Translations under genes and position numbers: made by a program
Shown here: positions 18,168-27,731 of the stretch, one piece after another
How positions within the stretch are numbered: position 1 is the first letter of the stretch
How the letters are laid out: each line of letters opens with the position of its first letter
Assembly (NCBI GenBank): GCA_947500575.1
Contig: CANMSI010000001.1
Span: 372,001 to 436,000 of the forward strand
Direction: 5' to 3'
Source: an uncultured Flavobacteriaceae bacterium
GTDB taxonomy: Bacteria > Bacteroidota > Bacteroidia > Flavobacteriales > Flavobacteriaceae
Length of the DNA: 64,000 nucleotides
Notes under the pieces: generated by a model
Told to the model about the DNA's origin: nothing
Database searches by the model: none
What the model saw: only the letters and a program-made list of their open reading frames with translations

Positions 18168-19244
18168 TTAATCCGGATCGTACATTTCTACCGCCCTTTT
18201 TAAAACTTCCATTTGCGTTTTAATTGAATTACCCCTTCTATAATCACTCTTCGTTTTAAAAGCTAAAACCACATCAATTTCTGGAAATACTGTTATATTT
18301 TGCCCTAAAGCTCCTTGCGCAGAAAATGCATTTTTCAATCTATAATCGCCTGTATTCTCTATTAACCACCACATATAACCATAGCCTAAATCAATTCCAT
18401 CATTTTTTAAAACAGGGACACTTTTTTGAGCTTCTTCGTAGGAGGTTCGTTGGGTTACCATTTCCTTTACCCATTTTTTAGGAATGAGCTGTTTATCTTT
18501 CCATTTGCCATTTCTGAGCATTAGCAAACCAATACGTGCCATATCTCTAGTTGAAAACCACATATGATATGCGGGAAATTTTGACACTTTATCATTTCCA
18601 CTTTTTGTCTGCAGCGATTTATTCCAATCTTCCATTTGAAGCGGTATGGCAAGCTGTGATTCAATTTCGTTGTAAATAGAATTCTTTGTTTCTTGTTCAA
18701 AAATGTAACCTGCTGTATTAAAATCCCAATTGCTATACAACCAGCGTGTTCCTGGGTCTATAGAACCTCTTTCTGGAGCATACCTACGAAAATCTCCACC
18801 GTTAGCACCACTCAGATATACCCCCGATCTAGCGGCAATGAGATCCTTTATTTTTGCCTTCCTTTCTCTGGGAAGAAGTTCCGTAACATCATTGATATTT
18901 AATTCTTCGAGCGTCTTATTGAGATCTAAAGTTCCATTCTCAACATGCTTGCCAAATAACATTGCCAATACACTTTTTCTGCAAGAGGCGATATAACTAT
19001 TTTCTTCAATGTCTCCATATTCCAAAACAATTTGCCCTTTATGAACAATTACAAGTCCGGTAATATTAGTACTATCAATTACATAATTGGTAAACCAAGA
19101 ACGAGCCGTCTCTCCCCATCCTTCATTAGCTGGGTCTTCCATATTAGACCATGCTTCGTCCGGATAGGTTTGAGCTTCCCCAGAACAATTGATTAAAAGA
19201 AAAGAAACTAATAATACAGTGGTAATTTTTATGCCTCCATTCAT
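18168..19244 (-). CDS. Serine hydrolase lipoprotein, beta-lactamase fold
   Basis: A 358-residue lipoprotein (lipobox LLINC, Cys20) with a complete penicillin-recognising active site. SCRK gives Ser87 and Lys90, YSN is Tyr170-Asn172, and a QGALGQN segment stands in place of the KTG/HxG motif. The family covers 6-aminohexanoate-dimer hydrolase-like and EstB-like enzymes. It is anchored in the inner or outer membrane facing the periplasm. It lies 53 bp upstream of the alpha/beta hydrolase on the same strand and could be the first gene of that run. Confidence 0.87.
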   Translation of the reverse strand: MNGGIKITTVLLVSFLLINCSGEAQTYPDEAWSNMEDPANEGWGETARSWFTNYVIDSTNITGLVIVHKGQIVLEYGDIEENSYIASCRKSVLAMLFGKHVENGTLDLNKTLEELNINDVTELLPRERKAKIKDLIAARSGVYLSGANGGDFRRYAPERGSIDPGTRWLYSNWDFNTAGYIFEQETKNSIYNEIESQLAIPLQMEDWNKSLQTKSGNDKVSKFPAYHMWFSTRDMARIGLLMLRNGKWKDKQLIPKKWVKEMVTQRTSYEEAQKSVPVLKNDGIDLGYGYMWWLIENTGDYRLKNAFSAQGALGQNITVFPEIDVVLAFKTKSDYRRGNSIKTQMEVLKRAVEMYDPD

Positions 19245-19380
19245 AAGTAAGATACCTATTGACCAGGTTGAGATACCTGACCCATATCAAACTTAACGAA
19301 TACAAATTGAATATAAAACTTAATGCATCCTATTAGACCTTCTAAAGAATAACAAAACACACTATTTTATAGAATGTTAT

Positions 19381-20853
19381 TTACCGACTATAATTTGGGG
19401 ATTCTTTGGTAATGGTGACATCGTGTGGATGACTTTCATTGATACCACTCGCTGTAATTTTTACAAAACTACCTGTTTCTTTGAGGGTCTCTATATCTTT
19501 TGCACCACAATATCCCATTCCTGCACGCAGTCCGCCTACAAACTGATGAATGCTTTCAAAAAGGTCTCCTTTATAAGGTACACGCCCTACAATTCCTTCT
19601 GGGACTAATTTTTTAATATCGTCTTCCACATCTTGGAAATAGCGATCTTTACTACCTTGTTTCATAGCTTCCACAGAGCCCATACCGCGATACGACTTAA
19701 ATTTACGTCCTTCATAAATAATAGTCTCTCCCGGAGATTCTTTTGTACCAGCTAAAAGAGATCCTAACATAACGGTATCTGCTCCTGCAGCGATGGCTTT
19801 CGGAATATCACCGGTATAGCGAATACCTCCATCCGCAATCACAGGAACACCGCTTCCTTTTATCGCAGCGGCCACCTCCAGCACTGCAGAAAATTGCGGA
19901 AATCCTACTCCAGCAACAACACGTGTTGTACAAATAGAACCTGGTCCTATTCCAACTTTAACTGCATCAGCTCCTGCCTCTACTAAATATTTAGCTGCGG
20001 CACCAGTTGCTATATTACCTACAATTACATCCAATTCTGGAAACTTCTTTTTCACTTCCTTTAAAACCATAACCACCCCTTTGGTATGTCCATGGGCTGT
20101 ATCTATTACCACAGCATCTACACCTGCAGCGACCAGAGCTGCTGCTCTATCTACAGCATCTCCTGTAACTCCTAAAGCGGCAGCTACTCGTAATCTTCCA
20201 TACTGATCTTTGTTTGATATTGGTTTTTGAGTAAGCTTCGTAATATCTCTAAAGGTAATAAGACCTACCAATACATTGTCTTTATTTACTACTGGGAGTT
20301 TTTCAATTTTGTGCGATTGTAAGACATCTTCAGCTTCTTCTAAGGAAGTTCCCTCAGCAACAGTGACTAAATTTTCTGAAGTCATTACTTCCGCAATAGG
20401 GCGTTGGTTGTTTTTCTCAAAACGCAAATCTCTATTGGTAACAATTCCTATTAATTTACCAGCATCGTCCACAATGGGAATTCCGCCAATGCTATGCTCT
20501 TTCATACTTGCCTTTGCATCTTTTACAATGGCATCTAAAGGCAAAGTAACTGGATCCATAATCATGCCGCTTTCGGCACGTTTAACTTTTCTAACCTTAA
20601 TCGCTTGTTGCTCTATGGTCATGTTTTTATGCAAAACTCCAATCCCTCCTTCTTGCGCAATAGCAATAGCCATTCTAGATTCTGTAACGGTATCCATGGC
20701 CGCAGAAACAATAGGCACATTGATGGTAATATTACGCGTAAATTTGGTTTGAATACTAACTTCTCTTGGAAGCACTTCGGAGTAAGCAGGTACTAAAAGT
20801 ACATCGTCATAGGTAAGACCTTCTCCTATAATTTTGTTAAGGTGCGCTTGCAT
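19381..20853 (-). CDS. guaB: IMP dehydrogenase
   Basis: Rate-limiting enzyme of GMP synthesis, oxidising IMP to XMP with NAD+. It has 490 residues. It starts [18 protein letters not shown], has two CBS domains inserted at about 95-215, the catalytic Cys loop [33 protein letters not shown], and ends in the [12 protein letters not shown] flap region. A frame extension to 21045 exists. The ATG at 20853 is chosen from family alignment and because a -7 box at 20878-20885 lies just upstream. Confidence 0.97.
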   Translation of the reverse strand: MQAHLNKIIGEGLTYDDVLLVPAYSEVLPREVSIQTKFTRNITINVPIVSAAMDTVTESRMAIAIAQEGGIGVLHKNMTIEQQAIKVRKVKRAESGMIMDPVTLPLDAIVKDAKASMKEHSIGGIPIVDDAGKLIGIVTNRDLRFEKNNQRPIAEVMTSENLVTVAEGTSLEEAEDVLQSHKIEKLPVVNKDNVLVGLITFRDITKLTQKPISNKDQYGRLRVAAALGVTGDAVDRAAALVAAGVDAVVIDTAHGHTKGVVMVLKEVKKKFPELDVIVGNIATGAAAKYLVEAGADAVKVGIGPGSICTTRVVAGVGFPQFSAVLEVAAAIKGSGVPVIADGGIRYTGDIPKAIAAGADTVMLGSLLAGTKESPGETIIYEGRKFKSYRGMGSVEAMKQGSKDRYFQDVEDDIKKLVPEGIVGRVPYKGDLFESIHQFVGGLRAGMGYCGAKDIETLKETGSFVKITASGINESHPHDVTITKESPNYSR

Positions 20854-20877
20854 GGCAATTAAGGATTTAATTGCGTG

Positions 20878-20885
20878 CAAATATA
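20878..20885 (-). promoter_or_regulatory. guaB -7 promoter element
   Basis: Minus-strand TATATTTG matches TAnnTTTG, 25 bp before the guaB ATG. It gives guaB its own promoter, independent of the membrane/flavin genes upstream, and rules out the longer frame. Confidence 0.6.
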
Positions 20886-20909
20886 CTACAATTAACCCAA
20901 CTAGGGGTC

Positions 20910-21419
20910 TTATTTTGAGATTTCCTGTTCCTCTCTTTTTAGAAACAATTGATATAGTATTAAAAAAGAAGATATGGTAAAGGTAGCAGTCATCAGAATT
21001 CCAGAAAAGATGACAATATACTTCAACCAAGTAAACCCTAACCAAAGCAAATAAATACCCCCAAAAGTAAGTACAACAGAAAAGAAAGGTTCAACACTCA
21101 GAAAGAGCTTTAATTTCTTTGGAAGTTTGGTAAGCCAGACCAACCCGCCTAATAGAAAAAACAAAAAAGACATGGACAATATATGCGTATGGACAATGGT
21201 CAACATTTCCCGTTTTCCTTTCTTAAACTTCATTACCTCAGCCTCTTCATCTGCTTCATTACCTAGGTAATTTTCTTCAATACCAACTGGCGTATTGGAG
21301 GTCGTATTCCCTACAAAAAGCAATCCCGTATAGAAGCCTACAGATAATATGATCACAAAAGCTGCAATAAAGATTTTGATCTCTTTGGGAAATCGAAGAA
21401 GCAGACCGTTGTAGTTCAT
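20910..21419 (-). CDS. Four-helix inner-membrane protein linked to FMN-binding partner
   Basis: A 169-residue membrane protein with helices at about 15-36, 75-97, 108-129 and 133-157, and a roughly 38-residue extracytoplasmic acidic loop between the first two. The second helix begins with HTH (His77 and His79), a possible heme or metal ligand pair. I do not recognise a named family. The ATG overlaps the stop codon of the FMN-binding gene by one base (TAATG), so the two are translationally coupled. From context it is a candidate membrane electron carrier for the flavoprotein. Confidence 0.78.
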   Translation of the reverse strand: MNYNGLLLRFPKEIKIFIAAFVIILSVGFYTGLLFVGNTTSNTPVGIEENYLGNEADEEAEVMKFKKGKREMLTIVHTHILSMSFLFFLLGGLVWLTKLPKKLKLFLSVEPFFSVVLTFGGIYLLWLGFTWLKYIVIFSGILMTATFTISSFLILYQLFLKREEQEISK

Positions 21420-21955
21420 TACAAAGCTTTCTTTTCTTGTAACATCCCTATGGTCTGTAATAAATTATCCATGGCATTGGTCATAGAACGAACAGATATA
21501 GTAGCTCCAGCAATTGCATCAATATTGGTTTCATGATCAACGCGGTCTTTTCCCGACTTCCCTAAAAATTGCTTTAACCAACGTTTGCTTCCTATTTCTC
21601 CTCCATACTCTTCTCTATAAATGAGCACTTTAGAATGAACTACTTTTAAATTGGTATCGAAAATTACCAGATAATCAAATTGGGCAGTTTTACTTGGTGC
21701 TTTATCCACAAATGCATATCCCACAACGTCTGAATTATCCACTAAACGATAAAAATTATCAGCAGTTAATTTGGTAGGTAATTCTTTTTTAAATTCTTCG
21801 GGAATCATTACTGATTCCATACTAATCGTAGTAATTTCAAATACTTTACTAACTTCCTTAACCACCTTTTTTTCAATTTTTTTAGGTAGTCCAAAGCCAA
21901 AAATTAGAAAAACTACAGATATAAAAAAGCCAACAAAAAGTGTGTTTTTACTCAT
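21419..21955 (-). CDS. FMN-binding-domain protein, probable covalent flavoprotein
   Basis: A 178-residue protein with an N-terminal membrane anchor (about 5-24) followed by an FMN-binding domain of the RnfG/NqrC type. The flavinylation motif is AIAGATIS, where Thr152 is expected to receive FMN through a phosphoester bond made by ApbE. Preceding it is YREEYGGEIG, a conserved segment of the family. It faces the periplasm. ApbE is not in this window. It lies 91 bp downstream of the porin gene and is coupled to the four-helix gene. This suggests an electron-transfer or reductase module at the cell envelope. Confidence 0.87.
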   Translation of the reverse strand: MSKNTLFVGFFISVVFLIFGFGLPKKIEKKVVKEVSKVFEITTISMESVMIPEEFKKELPTKLTADNFYRLVDNSDVVGYAFVDKAPSKTAQFDYLVIFDTNLKVVHSKVLIYREEYGGEIGSKRWLKQFLGKSGKDRVDHETNIDAIAGATISVRSMTNAMDNLLQTIGMLQEKKAL

Positions 21956-22046
21956 AGTGCAAATGTATTAATTTAGACTTATCGTCTTCCTCTTTTTACA
22001 AAATAATCTATCACCCCAATCTATTGCTTTAGGTATTGCTTGTATC

Positions 22047-23231
22047 CTAGAACCAAACCCCAATCCCAAAGTTAAGACGGTCTTTTACGCTATCTCCATC
22101 CAATGCGTTATCTCTAAACTGATAATCACCTTTTATCACAACACCAGGAGCAATATGGTATGTGAGACCTGTAGTGATATCCGTTCTATCATACGCCGGA
22201 TTTTCGGCTAGTGTTCCCGCTGTTCCTGCATGGGTGTCATAAGCTTCATAACGCGCGAAAGCAAATAATTTTTGCTTTTTGCTTGCAGGCAAAATATTAA
22301 AAGCTCCCTCTAGGTACCATCCTTGCAACTCACTTCCCAAATCTCTTCCCGTAAGGGCATTATATGCTTCAGTATCTGAGAGCGATGCGTAAATAAATTG
22401 CCCTCTAGCTGTAAAGCGCTTATACGCATACCTGGCATCTAAGCCAATCATAGATATTCCAATGTTAGCCCCATCAATTTCTTCTACGTCATCCTCGGCC
22501 TGGGTTTGTCCAAAATATCCTGATAAACCCAAACGTAATCCAGCGATACCATAATAATCAAACTTAGTAGAAAAAGTAGGACTATCTACGGTGGACCTAA
22601 TTCCTTTTTGACGACCACTTCGCAAACCATTAGATCCTTGTAGAATTCCAGAAACTCCACCTTCACCGTCAGCTTCTGTAGACTTAAAGCCATTGAAAAT
22701 ATAAGCTTGGTAAGCCAGTGAAAGATCATTAAAACGACCATTCACCCCTATTCCCAATTCTCTCCATGTACTAGGGACAATTACATTATCAACCGCTGGA
22801 CGTTCAGTACCATTGAAGGTAGTTGGCTCATGAAACTCATTTATAATTCCCATAGGCACCAGCATTAAACCTCCACGCAAGTTGACGTTATCTGCCACAT
22901 TGTAATTTACAAAGGCTTGTTCCACAAATACTTCTTCCACATGTTCAAACTCTATTTCAGTAATGAACTGTGTTTTGTCATTAAATCGATATCCAAATAA
23001 CAATACCAAACGTTGCACATCTATTTCTCCATTATCTCCTTCAGGTTGGTTGTATAACATTTCTCCATAAGCTCCAACAGTTACAGCAGAACCATAATTA
23101 CCAGAAAGCAGACGCTGAGCGGCATTTAATTGTTTTTGCGGGTCTAACGTAATAGAATCAGTAGCAGTTTGACCAAAACCGGAGGCTGTAATAAGAAAAA
23201 TTATAACTAAAAAAGGAAATCTCAAGCGCAT
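22047..23231 (-). CDS. Outer-membrane porin-like beta-barrel
   Basis: A 394-residue outer-membrane protein with signal peptide 1-20 (ASGFGQ). Alternating amphipathic strands run throughout and it ends in an aromatic residue (GIGVWF), as outer-membrane barrels do. It resembles the phosphate-selective porin O/P superfamily in overall form (VGAYGEMLYN, LVLLFGYRFNDKTQF). The transported solute is unknown. It is the first gene of a three-gene run with the FMN-binding and four-helix proteins. A promoter and a strong palindrome precede it. Confidence 0.85.
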   Translation of the reverse strand: MRLRFPFLVIIFLITASGFGQTATDSITLDPQKQLNAAQRLLSGNYGSAVTVGAYGEMLYNQPEGDNGEIDVQRLVLLFGYRFNDKTQFITEIEFEHVEEVFVEQAFVNYNVADNVNLRGGLMLVPMGIINEFHEPTTFNGTERPAVDNVIVPSTWRELGIGVNGRFNDLSLAYQAYIFNGFKSTEADGEGGVSGILQGSNGLRSGRQKGIRSTVDSPTFSTKFDYYGIAGLRLGLSGYFGQTQAEDDVEEIDGANIGISMIGLDARYAYKRFTARGQFIYASLSDTEAYNALTGRDLGSELQGWYLEGAFNILPASKKQKLFAFARYEAYDTHAGTAGTLAENPAYDRTDITTGLTYHIAPGVVIKGDYQFRDNALDGDSVKDRLNFGIGVWF

Positions 23232-23275
23232 TATTTTTATTTAGATTGGTTACACATAATGTATTTTTACAGCTG

Positions 23276-23283
23276 CAAATATA
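23276..23283 (-). promoter_or_regulatory. -7 element of porin/FMN-binding operon
   Basis: Minus-strand TATATTTG, 45 bp upstream of the porin ATG, fits TAnnTTTG. T-rich DNA with TTTG lies upstream at slightly short spacing. Confidence 0.6.
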
Positions 23284-23307
23284 GTATCCTTGCGCTAACA
23301 AAAAAAC

Positions 23308-23332
23308 TTTATTTAAATTAAATCTAAATAAA
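23308..23332. promoter_or_regulatory. 25-bp palindromic operator candidate
   Basis: Arms TTTATTTA (23308-23315) and TAAATAAA (23325-23332) surround AATTAAATC, which is itself symmetric except one pair. Eleven of twelve pairs match about base 23320. It sits 25-49 bp upstream of the -7 box, where a repressor or activator would act. A 12-base copy of one half (TTTATTTAGATT) recurs at 23236-23247 in the leader. Confidence 0.55.
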
Positions 23333-23387
23333 TTTAAAGATTTAACAATTCAGTAATCTGAAGAAGAAATAAATGTGATTTTCCAAG

Positions 23388-24254
23388 TTAATGGTATGCA
23401 GAAAACAGTTCTGAAGCCTTATTGTACGCCGCTTCAAAAACCATCCAATTGACCCCTGTTGTAGCTTTTTCAGTAGTAAAGTAGGATAGCATCTTTTCGG
23501 TGGGCATGTTCCCTGTAAGCTCATCCTTTGCCATTGGACAACCTCCAAAGCCCTGCACGGCGCCATCAAACCGCTGACATCCTGCCTTATAGGCAGCATC
23601 TACTTTTTCGTGCCATTTGGTAGGTGTAGTATGCAAGTGCGCTCCAAACTCAATATTAGGGTATTTTGGAATTAAATTGCTAAACAAATACGTAATCACC
23701 TCAGGAGTAGAAGAACCTATGGTATCTGATAGGGATAAAATCTTTACCCCCATGGCCGCTAATTTTTCTGTCCACTCCCCTACGATTTCTACATTCCAAG
23801 GATCTCCATACGGATTTCCGAAGCCCATGGAGATATACGTTACAACTTCTTTACCAGATGCATCTGCCAGTTCTAAAATTTGAGATAAGGTTGCTACAGA
23901 CTCCGCAATTGTCTTATGGGTATTTCGCATTTGAAAATTCTCAGAAATAGAAAAGGGATATCCCAAATAGTCAATAGCTTTATGTTGGCAAGCATCTTTT
24001 GCGCCTCTTAGATTGGCTACAATAGATAACAATTTACTTTTAGTTGCCGATAAATCTAAGTTTTCCAGAACCGCAGCAGTATCTGCCATTTGCGGAATGG
24101 CTTTGGGAGATACAAAACTTCCGAAATCAATAGTATCAAAACCACATCCTAGCAGAGATTGTATATAGGTGACCTTTTGCGCCGTAGGAATGGGCATTTT
24201 TATACCTTGCATGGCATCTCTTGGACATTCAATGATTTTTATTTTCTCTGGCAT
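23388..24254 (-). CDS. Hydroxymethylglutaryl-CoA lyase
   Basis: Cleaves HMG-CoA to acetyl-CoA and acetoacetate, the last step of leucine catabolism. The 288 residues form the HMGL-like TIM barrel. Visible motifs are IIECPRDAMQGI (the acid/base Arg and Asp at the start), GFDTIDFGSFVSP, SMGFGNPYGDP, the metal-binding HLHTTP, and the signature GFGGCPMAKDELTGN with the active-site Cys. The normal Bacteroidota form has this length. It stands alone, upstream of the porin operon by 156 bp. Confidence 0.94.
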   Translation of the reverse strand: MPEKIKIIECPRDAMQGIKMPIPTAQKVTYIQSLLGCGFDTIDFGSFVSPKAIPQMADTAAVLENLDLSATKSKLLSIVANLRGAKDACQHKAIDYLGYPFSISENFQMRNTHKTIAESVATLSQILELADASGKEVVTYISMGFGNPYGDPWNVEIVGEWTEKLAAMGVKILSLSDTIGSSTPEVITYLFSNLIPKYPNIEFGAHLHTTPTKWHEKVDAAYKAGCQRFDGAVQGFGGCPMAKDELTGNMPTEKMLSYFTTEKATTGVNWMVFEAAYNKASELFSAYH

Positions 24255-24422
24255 TACATCTATATAGTAGCCCTAAAATTACCACTAATAATCAGAAATT
24301 AATACATAAAATCTAATTCCTATTGTTGCAAGTTAGTTTTTATACGCTTTCCAAAATTGTTAATAACTGTTCTCATTTTCTATTAAATACTATTACTCTA
24401 TTTTATACCTTTAAAAAAAACA

Positions 24423-24848
24423 ATGAAGTCTACATTTTCTTTTGCGCTTATAGGATTGGCATTTATTACTTCATTGTGTTTAATGTCCTATAATTTAGAG
24501 CGTACTAAGATTGAGAAAACAACAGCAACTTTGATAAAAAAAGACAGTGTACTTCGCCATGTAGTTCTCTTCAAATTTGCGGCAGGTACAACAGAAGAAA
24601 AAACCACAGAAATTGAAGAAGCCTTTGGTGAATTACCCAGCAAAATATCTCAAATAACTGCTTATGAATGGGGTTTAAATAATAGTCCCGAAGGTTTAGA
24701 CAAAGGCTTTACGCATTGTTTTTTTGTAAGTTTCAAGAGCGAAGCAGATAGAGCTATTTACCTACCACATCCAGATCATCAGGCTTTTGTTGAAATTCTT
24801 AAGCCGCATTTAGAAGATGTATTGGTAGTAGATTATTGGACCAAATAA
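24423..24848 (+). CDS. Dabb (stress-responsive alpha/beta barrel) domain protein
   Basis: A 141-residue protein with an N-terminal hydrophobic segment (about 5-22), probably a signal peptide or anchor, and a dimeric alpha/beta-barrel (Dabb) domain at about 42-140. It starts VLRHVVLFKFAAGTTEE and contains YEWGLNNSPEGLDKGF, FVSFKSEADRAIYLPHPDHQ and VVDYW, all typical of the family. Function is unknown in most bacteria. The export signal is a common feature of Bacteroidota members. It is convergent with pyrD, 15 bp apart. Confidence 0.88.
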   Translation: MKSTFSFALIGLAFITSLCLMSYNLERTKIEKTTATLIKKDSVLRHVVLFKFAAGTTEEKTTEIEEAFGELPSKISQITAYEWGLNNSPEGLDKGFTHCFFVSFKSEADRAIYLPHPDHQAFVEILKPHLEDVLVVDYWTK

Positions 24849-24863
24849 TAGGCACTTTATAAC

Positions 24864-25907
24864 TTAGGCTTGTTTTTTCAGTATTGCCTTATTGATTCTT
24901 TTGATTAACGCTGGACCCTCGTAAACAAAACCAGTCCACAACTGGACCAAGTCTGCACCTGCCTGTATTTTTTCTAAAGCATCTTTTTCCGAGTGTATTC
25001 CTCCTACACCTATAATTGGAAAAGCCTTATTACTTTTCTCGGCTAAAAAACGTATGACCTCCGTACTCCTATTCGTTAAAGGTTTTCCACTAAGACCGCC
25101 TTTTTCTTCTGCAAGTACCATATTGGATTTTAAACCCTCTCGAGAAATAGTGGTATTGGTAGCAATAACTCCGTCGATATGGGTATCCGCAACAATAGCT
25201 ATTATATCTAATAATTGATCATCTGTTAAATCTGGTGCTATTTTTAAGAGAATAGGTTTTTCTTTTCCATTGCTACTTTTCTGAGCATACTTGCTATTTT
25301 CACTTTTCAATTCCTTTAAAAGAGCCGTTAAAGGAGCTTTGTCTTGTAATTCTCTTAAGCCAGGTGTGTTTGGTGAACTTACATTCACCACAAAATAATC
25401 TACATGATCAAAAAGGGCATCGAAACAGATTAAATAATCCTTTACCGCCTCATTATTTGGGGTAATTTTATTTTTTCCGATATTCCCTCCAATAAGTACT
25501 TTATGTTCCTTTTTTAAGCGCTCTACAGCATCAAAGACCCCCTTGTTATTAAACCCCATTCTATTGATAATTGCCTTATCAGCCTTTAATCTAAATAAGC
25601 GTTTCTTTGGGTTCCCCTCTTGTGGCTTGGGGGTAAGTGTACCTATTTCAACAAAGCCGAAACCAAAATCCGCAAACTCATTGTAAAGTCTTGCATCTTT
25701 ATCAAAGCCCGCAGCTAACCCAACTGGGTTTTTAAATGTAAGTCCAAACAGCTTGCGTTCTAACTTTGGGTTTTCTATTACATAGAGGGCTCTAAAAATT
25801 CCAGAGAAGCCAATCTTAGAGCAAAAACGAATGAGATTAAAAGAAAGGTAGTGTACTTTTTCAGGATCGAGCAAGAATAAAAAAGGACGAATCAGTAGCT
25901 TATACAT
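24864..25907 (-). CDS. pyrD: Dihydroorotate dehydrogenase (quinone), class 2
   Basis: Fourth step of pyrimidine synthesis, coupled to the quinone pool at the inner membrane. The 347 residues include the N-terminal membrane-associated helix pair ([20 protein letters not shown]), the FMN-barrel start [21 protein letters not shown], the catalytic-Ser region [21 protein letters not shown] and [13 protein letters not shown]. The start at 25907 is preferred over 25937 because a -7 box (25927-25934) lies between them. Confidence 0.96.
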   Translation of the reverse strand: MYKLLIRPFLFLLDPEKVHYLSFNLIRFCSKIGFSGIFRALYVIENPKLERKLFGLTFKNPVGLAAGFDKDARLYNEFADFGFGFVEIGTLTPKPQEGNPKKRLFRLKADKAIINRMGFNNKGVFDAVERLKKEHKVLIGGNIGKNKITPNNEAVKDYLICFDALFDHVDYFVVNVSSPNTPGLRELQDKAPLTALLKELKSENSKYAQKSSNGKEKPILLKIAPDLTDDQLLDIIAIVADTHIDGVIATNTTISREGLKSNMVLAEEKGGLSGKPLTNRSTEVIRFLAEKSNKAFPIIGVGGIHSEKDALEKIQAGADLVQLWTGFVYEGPALIKRINKAILKKQA

Positions 25908-25926
25908 GGATGCCAATAAATTTGCA

Positions 25927-25934
25927 CAAAAATA
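25927..25934 (-). promoter_or_regulatory. pyrD -7 promoter element
   Basis: Minus-strand TATTTTTG, a full TAnnTTTG match 19 bp upstream of the ATG, implies a very short leader. It decides the start codon. Confidence 0.6.
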
Positions 25935-26016
25935 CAAACTCCTAGGAGCTTAACTCTTCTTAATCGGCTAATTTATTAACAGGATGATAAAAATAAATGG
26001 AAGGAATAGTAATTCT

Positions 26017-26424
26017 TTATTGTGGGTCTAGAGCAATTGGCGTTCTAGAGGCCTCCTTACACAAACTTGAATAACGTTCATACTGCTTTGCATTGAAAAT
26101 TTGAAGCAATTTTTTGTCATAGGAATAAGAAGTCCTTGCCATTTTAGCCTCTAATTTCTTGTATTTATCTGCTAAAGTAGTAAGTTCCTCTGGTGTGCTT
26201 TGTGGGTGGGTATCGAATAGCAACTTTATTTCGTCTTCTATTAAACGTGTTTCTACTTCCAGCTCTGCCCTTAGGGTTTCTAATTTCTGAGACTGTTCTT
26301 CATTCATTTGAAAAACTTTTACTAAAGTTTCCGCATCTTTACCTCCAATACCCAAAATGCATTCTTGGGCCGATGTGGTAAAAGCTAACATGCTACAAAA
26401 GAAAAAACAAACTAAAGTTTTCAT
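26017..26424 (-). CDS. Small exported helical protein of unknown function
   Basis: A 135-residue exported protein with signal peptide about 1-19 (TTSAQ). It is followed by a helical, charged region (LRAELEVETRLIEDEIKLLF; ADKYKKLEAKMARTSYSYDK) and two further Cys residues. The helical hairpin with FNAKQYERYSSL resembles the layout of Spy/CpxP-like periplasmic proteins, but the family signature LTxxQ is not clear. The ATG at 26424 gives the signal peptide; the frame to 26514 would overlap pepT, which starts divergently at 26501. No function is assigned. Confidence 0.7.
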   Translation of the reverse strand: MKTLVCFFFCSMLAFTTSAQECILGIGGKDAETLVKVFQMNEEQSQKLETLRAELEVETRLIEDEIKLLFDTHPQSTPEELTTLADKYKKLEAKMARTSYSYDKKLLQIFNAKQYERYSSLCKEASRTPIALDPQ

Positions 26425-26500
26425 ATTTAATAAAATCAATTTAGAAACCATTTTATCTTGGCTAATATATAAACAGTATTTTTGAATAAAAAGTATATTC

Positions 26501-27727
26501 ATGGAGCAAGTCAAAAATCGATTTCTAAAATATGTCGCTATTGATACTCAAAGTGATCCCAATTCTAACACTACCCCCAGTACCGAAAAACAATGGAATT
26601 TAGCACATCTTTTAGTAGCAGAGTTGAAAGAGATTGGTATGGAAGAGGTGACCATCGATGAGAATGCTTATATCATGGCTACACTCCCTTCTAATGTAGA
26701 TAAGAAAGTACCCACTATTGGTTTTATTTCCCATTTTGATACCACTCCAGACTTTTCAGGAACAGATGTAAAACCGCAAATAATAGCAAATTATGATGGC
26801 TCAGATATTGTTTTAAATAAAGAGCACAATATTGTGCTCTCTCCAGACTATTTTGAAGATTTATTGCAATACAAAGGGAATACGTTAATTACAACAGATG
26901 GTACCACCTTGTTAGGTGCGGATGACAAAGCTGGCATTGCAGAAATTATTACAGCAATGGAATACCTACTGCAACATCCAGAAATTAAGCATGGAAAAAT
27001 AAGAGTAGGATTTACACCTGATGAAGAGATTGGCAGAGGAGCCCATAAGTTTAACGTAGCAAAGTTTGGTGCAGAATGGGCATATACCATGGATGGCAGT
27101 CAGATTGGAGAATTGGAATATGAGAATTTTAATGCCGCCAGCGCCAAAGTAGTCATAAAAGGGAGAAGTGTGCACCCTGGCTATGCCAAAGGCAAGATGG
27201 TTAATGCTGTGAGTATTGCCAATGAATTTATGAACATCTTACCGCCATTGGAAACACCTCAAAGCACGTATGACAGAGAAGGTTTTTTTCATATCCATCA
27301 TGTACAAGGAAGTATTGAACATGCAGAATTTGAGTTAATCATACGAGATCATGACAAAGAACAATTCGAAAAACGCAAACAATTACTAGTAGCGATCGCC
27401 AACAAATTAAATACCATTTATGAAGATTGCATAACCTTAGACATAGCAGATCAATATTACAATATGAAGGAAAAAATTATGCCTGTTTTTCATATTGTGG
27501 AGATTGCAAAAGAAGCGATGGAAAGTTTAGGAATTACTCCTATTATTAAACCCATAAGAGGTGGCACAGACGGATCGCAATTAAGTTATATGGGCTTACC
27601 ATGTCCAAATATTTTTGCTGGTGGTCATAATTTTCATGGTAAATATGAATACGTTCCTGTAGAAAGTATGCAAAAAGCAGTTGAAGTTATCATAAAAATT
27701 TGCGAAATTACAGCTACTAAAAACTAG
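26501..27727 (+). CDS. pepT: Peptidase T (tripeptide aminopeptidase)
   Basis: Cytoplasmic zinc aminopeptidase (family M20B) releasing N-terminal residues from tripeptides. It has 408 residues, standard length. Metal and catalytic motifs are [36 protein letters not shown] and the dimerisation-domain [34 protein letters not shown] and [13 protein letters not shown] follow. It is followed by a YdeI-like gene only 4 bp on, so the two form an operon. Confidence 0.97.
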   Translation: MEQVKNRFLKYVAIDTQSDPNSNTTPSTEKQWNLAHLLVAELKEIGMEEVTIDENAYIMATLPSNVDKKVPTIGFISHFDTTPDFSGTDVKPQIIANYDGSDIVLNKEHNIVLSPDYFEDLLQYKGNTLITTDGTTLLGADDKAGIAEIITAMEYLLQHPEIKHGKIRVGFTPDEEIGRGAHKFNVAKFGAEWAYTMDGSQIGELEYENFNAASAKVVIKGRSVHPGYAKGKMVNAVSIANEFMNILPPLETPQSTYDREGFFHIHHVQGSIEHAEFELIIRDHDKEQFEKRKQLLVAIANKLNTIYEDCITLDIADQYYNMKEKIMPVFHIVEIAKEAMESLGITPIIKPIRGGTDGSQLSYMGLPCPNIFAGGHNFHGKYEYVPVESMQKAVEVIIKICEITATKN

Positions 27728-27731
27728 CTAT

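Noticed and set aside
14488-19244. Beta-lactam resistance determinant
   Set aside because: The two serine hydrolases have the general SxxK fold but depart from true class C/A signatures in the second or third motif; the family is dominated by peptidases and esterases.
20276-20752. 158-residue plus-strand frame inside guaB
   Set aside because: Antisense shadow of a strongly conserved gene; the guaB frame contains all expected motifs.
20854-21045. 64-residue N-terminal extension of guaB
   Set aside because: It would span the -7 promoter element at 20878-20885 and overlap the four-helix gene; the conserved N-terminus begins at 20853.
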